Shown here: positions 63,682 to 64,000 of the stretch, in pieces
Layout: each line of letters begins with the position of its first letter
How positions within the stretch are numbered: the stretch's first letter is position 1
NCBI GenBank assembly: GCA_948567375.1
Contig: OX419760.1
Location: 2,356,001 to 2,420,000, forward strand
Reading direction: 5' to 3'
Source: Lunularia cruciata
Taxonomy: Eukaryota; Streptophyta; Marchantiopsida; Lunulariales; Lunulariaceae
Length of the DNA: 64,000 nt
Program-made: the position numbers and the translations under genes
Notes under the pieces: model-generated
The model's database searches: none
The model's input: only the letters and a program-made list of their open reading frames with translations
Told to the model about the DNA's origin: nothing

Positions 63682-64000
63682 TCAAGTACATCTAGGACAT
63701 AACCACTGTCCTTGAGGAACCACCGTGAGGGGAGGAGTCATACATGCCATATGCCATCCTCTCGAACAGCTATCACACACCAACATAGTGGCAGCTCCAC
63801 CAAAAGAGCCACATAACATACACCTCAAGCCTGCACGTACAAGTGCCAAGCTTGGGTCCATAGTACCATCAATGTTTGGGAGGTGGCATGGCGCACAATT
63901 GCGCACATGATCCTTCCAAACAACACCATCACGTCCTTCTAACACAAGGACTCCAGATGGCAAAACCTCATGCACTCTCAAGATAGTGCAGCCTATAGAA
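63682..64000 (-). CDS. retroelement polyprotein C-terminus: integrase tail plus PHD finger (partial)
   Basis: Open frame from the right edge of the window to a stop at 63682-63684. First part (VHEVLPSGVLVLEGRDG, HVRNCAPCHLPNIDGTMDPSL) resembles the small-barrel tail after the integrase core of LTR retroelements. It leads into a complete PHD zinc finger, pattern C-x2-C-x11-C-x2-C-x4-H-x2-C-x14-C-x2-C (CMLC, CDSC, GWHMAC, CPRC), ending one residue before the stop. PHD fingers of this kind bind histone H3 tails and could guide integration, as chromodomains do in chromoviruses; that is inference. The polypurine tract and LTR-like sequence downstream support a retroelement. A host PHD gene is the alternative. 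Confidence 0.65.
   Translation of the reverse strand, partial: SIGCTILRVHEVLPSGVLVLEGRDGVVWKDHVRNCAPCHLPNIDGTMDPSLALVRAGLRCMLCGSFGGAATMLVCDSCSRGWHMACMTPPLTVVPQGQWLCPRCT

Overview
This window is nuclear DNA of a green plant or close streptophyte relative. The clearest content is one very large split gene on the + strand (about 5.16-49.44 kb). I could assemble it exon by exon into a continuous 3,491-residue reading frame that I recognise as a plant-type spatacsin (SPG11 family). All 23 introns fit consensus splice sites with consistent phase: 22 GT-AG and one GC-AG. The exact species cannot be told. The plant-type spatacsin, the Ty3 chromovirus, copia-like solo LTRs, a Harbinger remnant and a PHD-bearing retroelement tail, together with huge repeat-filled introns, fit an alga of the charophyte grade, a bryophyte, or a fern/lycophyte better than a compact angiosperm genome.

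Layout. 1-1.85 kb: decayed 3' part of a Ty3/gypsy chromovirus (integrase, chromodomain, probable LTR with TATA box and heat-shock-like elements). 1.85-5.16 kb: gene-free upstream DNA, the last part probably promoter and 5' leader of spatacsin. 5.16-9.14 kb: exons 1-4. 9.14-17.38 kb: giant intron 4. 17.38-21.33 kb: exons 5-10. 21.33-29.08 kb: giant intron 10. 29.08-33.29 kb: exons 11-17. 33.29-45.87 kb: giant intron 17. 45.87-49.44 kb: exons 18-24 and stop. 49.44-64 kb: AT-rich intergenic DNA with a broken PIF/Harbinger transposase, microsatellites, a coiled-coil-like minisatellite and, at the right edge on the - strand, the C-terminal part of a retroelement polyprotein ending in a PHD finger next to a probable LTR.

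The most unusual material is in the three giant introns (28.6 kb together). They are built from a mosaic repeat family whose copies all lie in the same orientation as the gene. Copies start at different internal points but share one 3' end: a short hairpin, about 12 nt, then an ATATACCTATATA-like tail. Two pieces of a non-LTR, Penelope-like reverse transcriptase lie in the same orientation, and the DNA after the stop codon of one is homologous to the noncoding repeat. I infer that the array is made of 5'-truncated copies and derivatives of one retroelement lineage. The repeat carries (i) a stem-loop whose 6-bp stem changes on both sides between copies while the 7-nt loop stays nearly fixed, (ii) a 3'-terminal hairpin whose 3-nt loop occurs in both orientations, and (iii) a recurring 11-nt segment framed by an acceptor-like CAG and a donor-like GTATGT. 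Four solo LTRs of a copia-like family are inserted in these introns, one of which carries 48 nt of DNA copied from beside another.

Spatacsin in animals works with spastizin (SPG15) and the AP-5 adaptor in endolysosomal traffic; the plant protein is poorly characterised. No second host gene is supported in the window.
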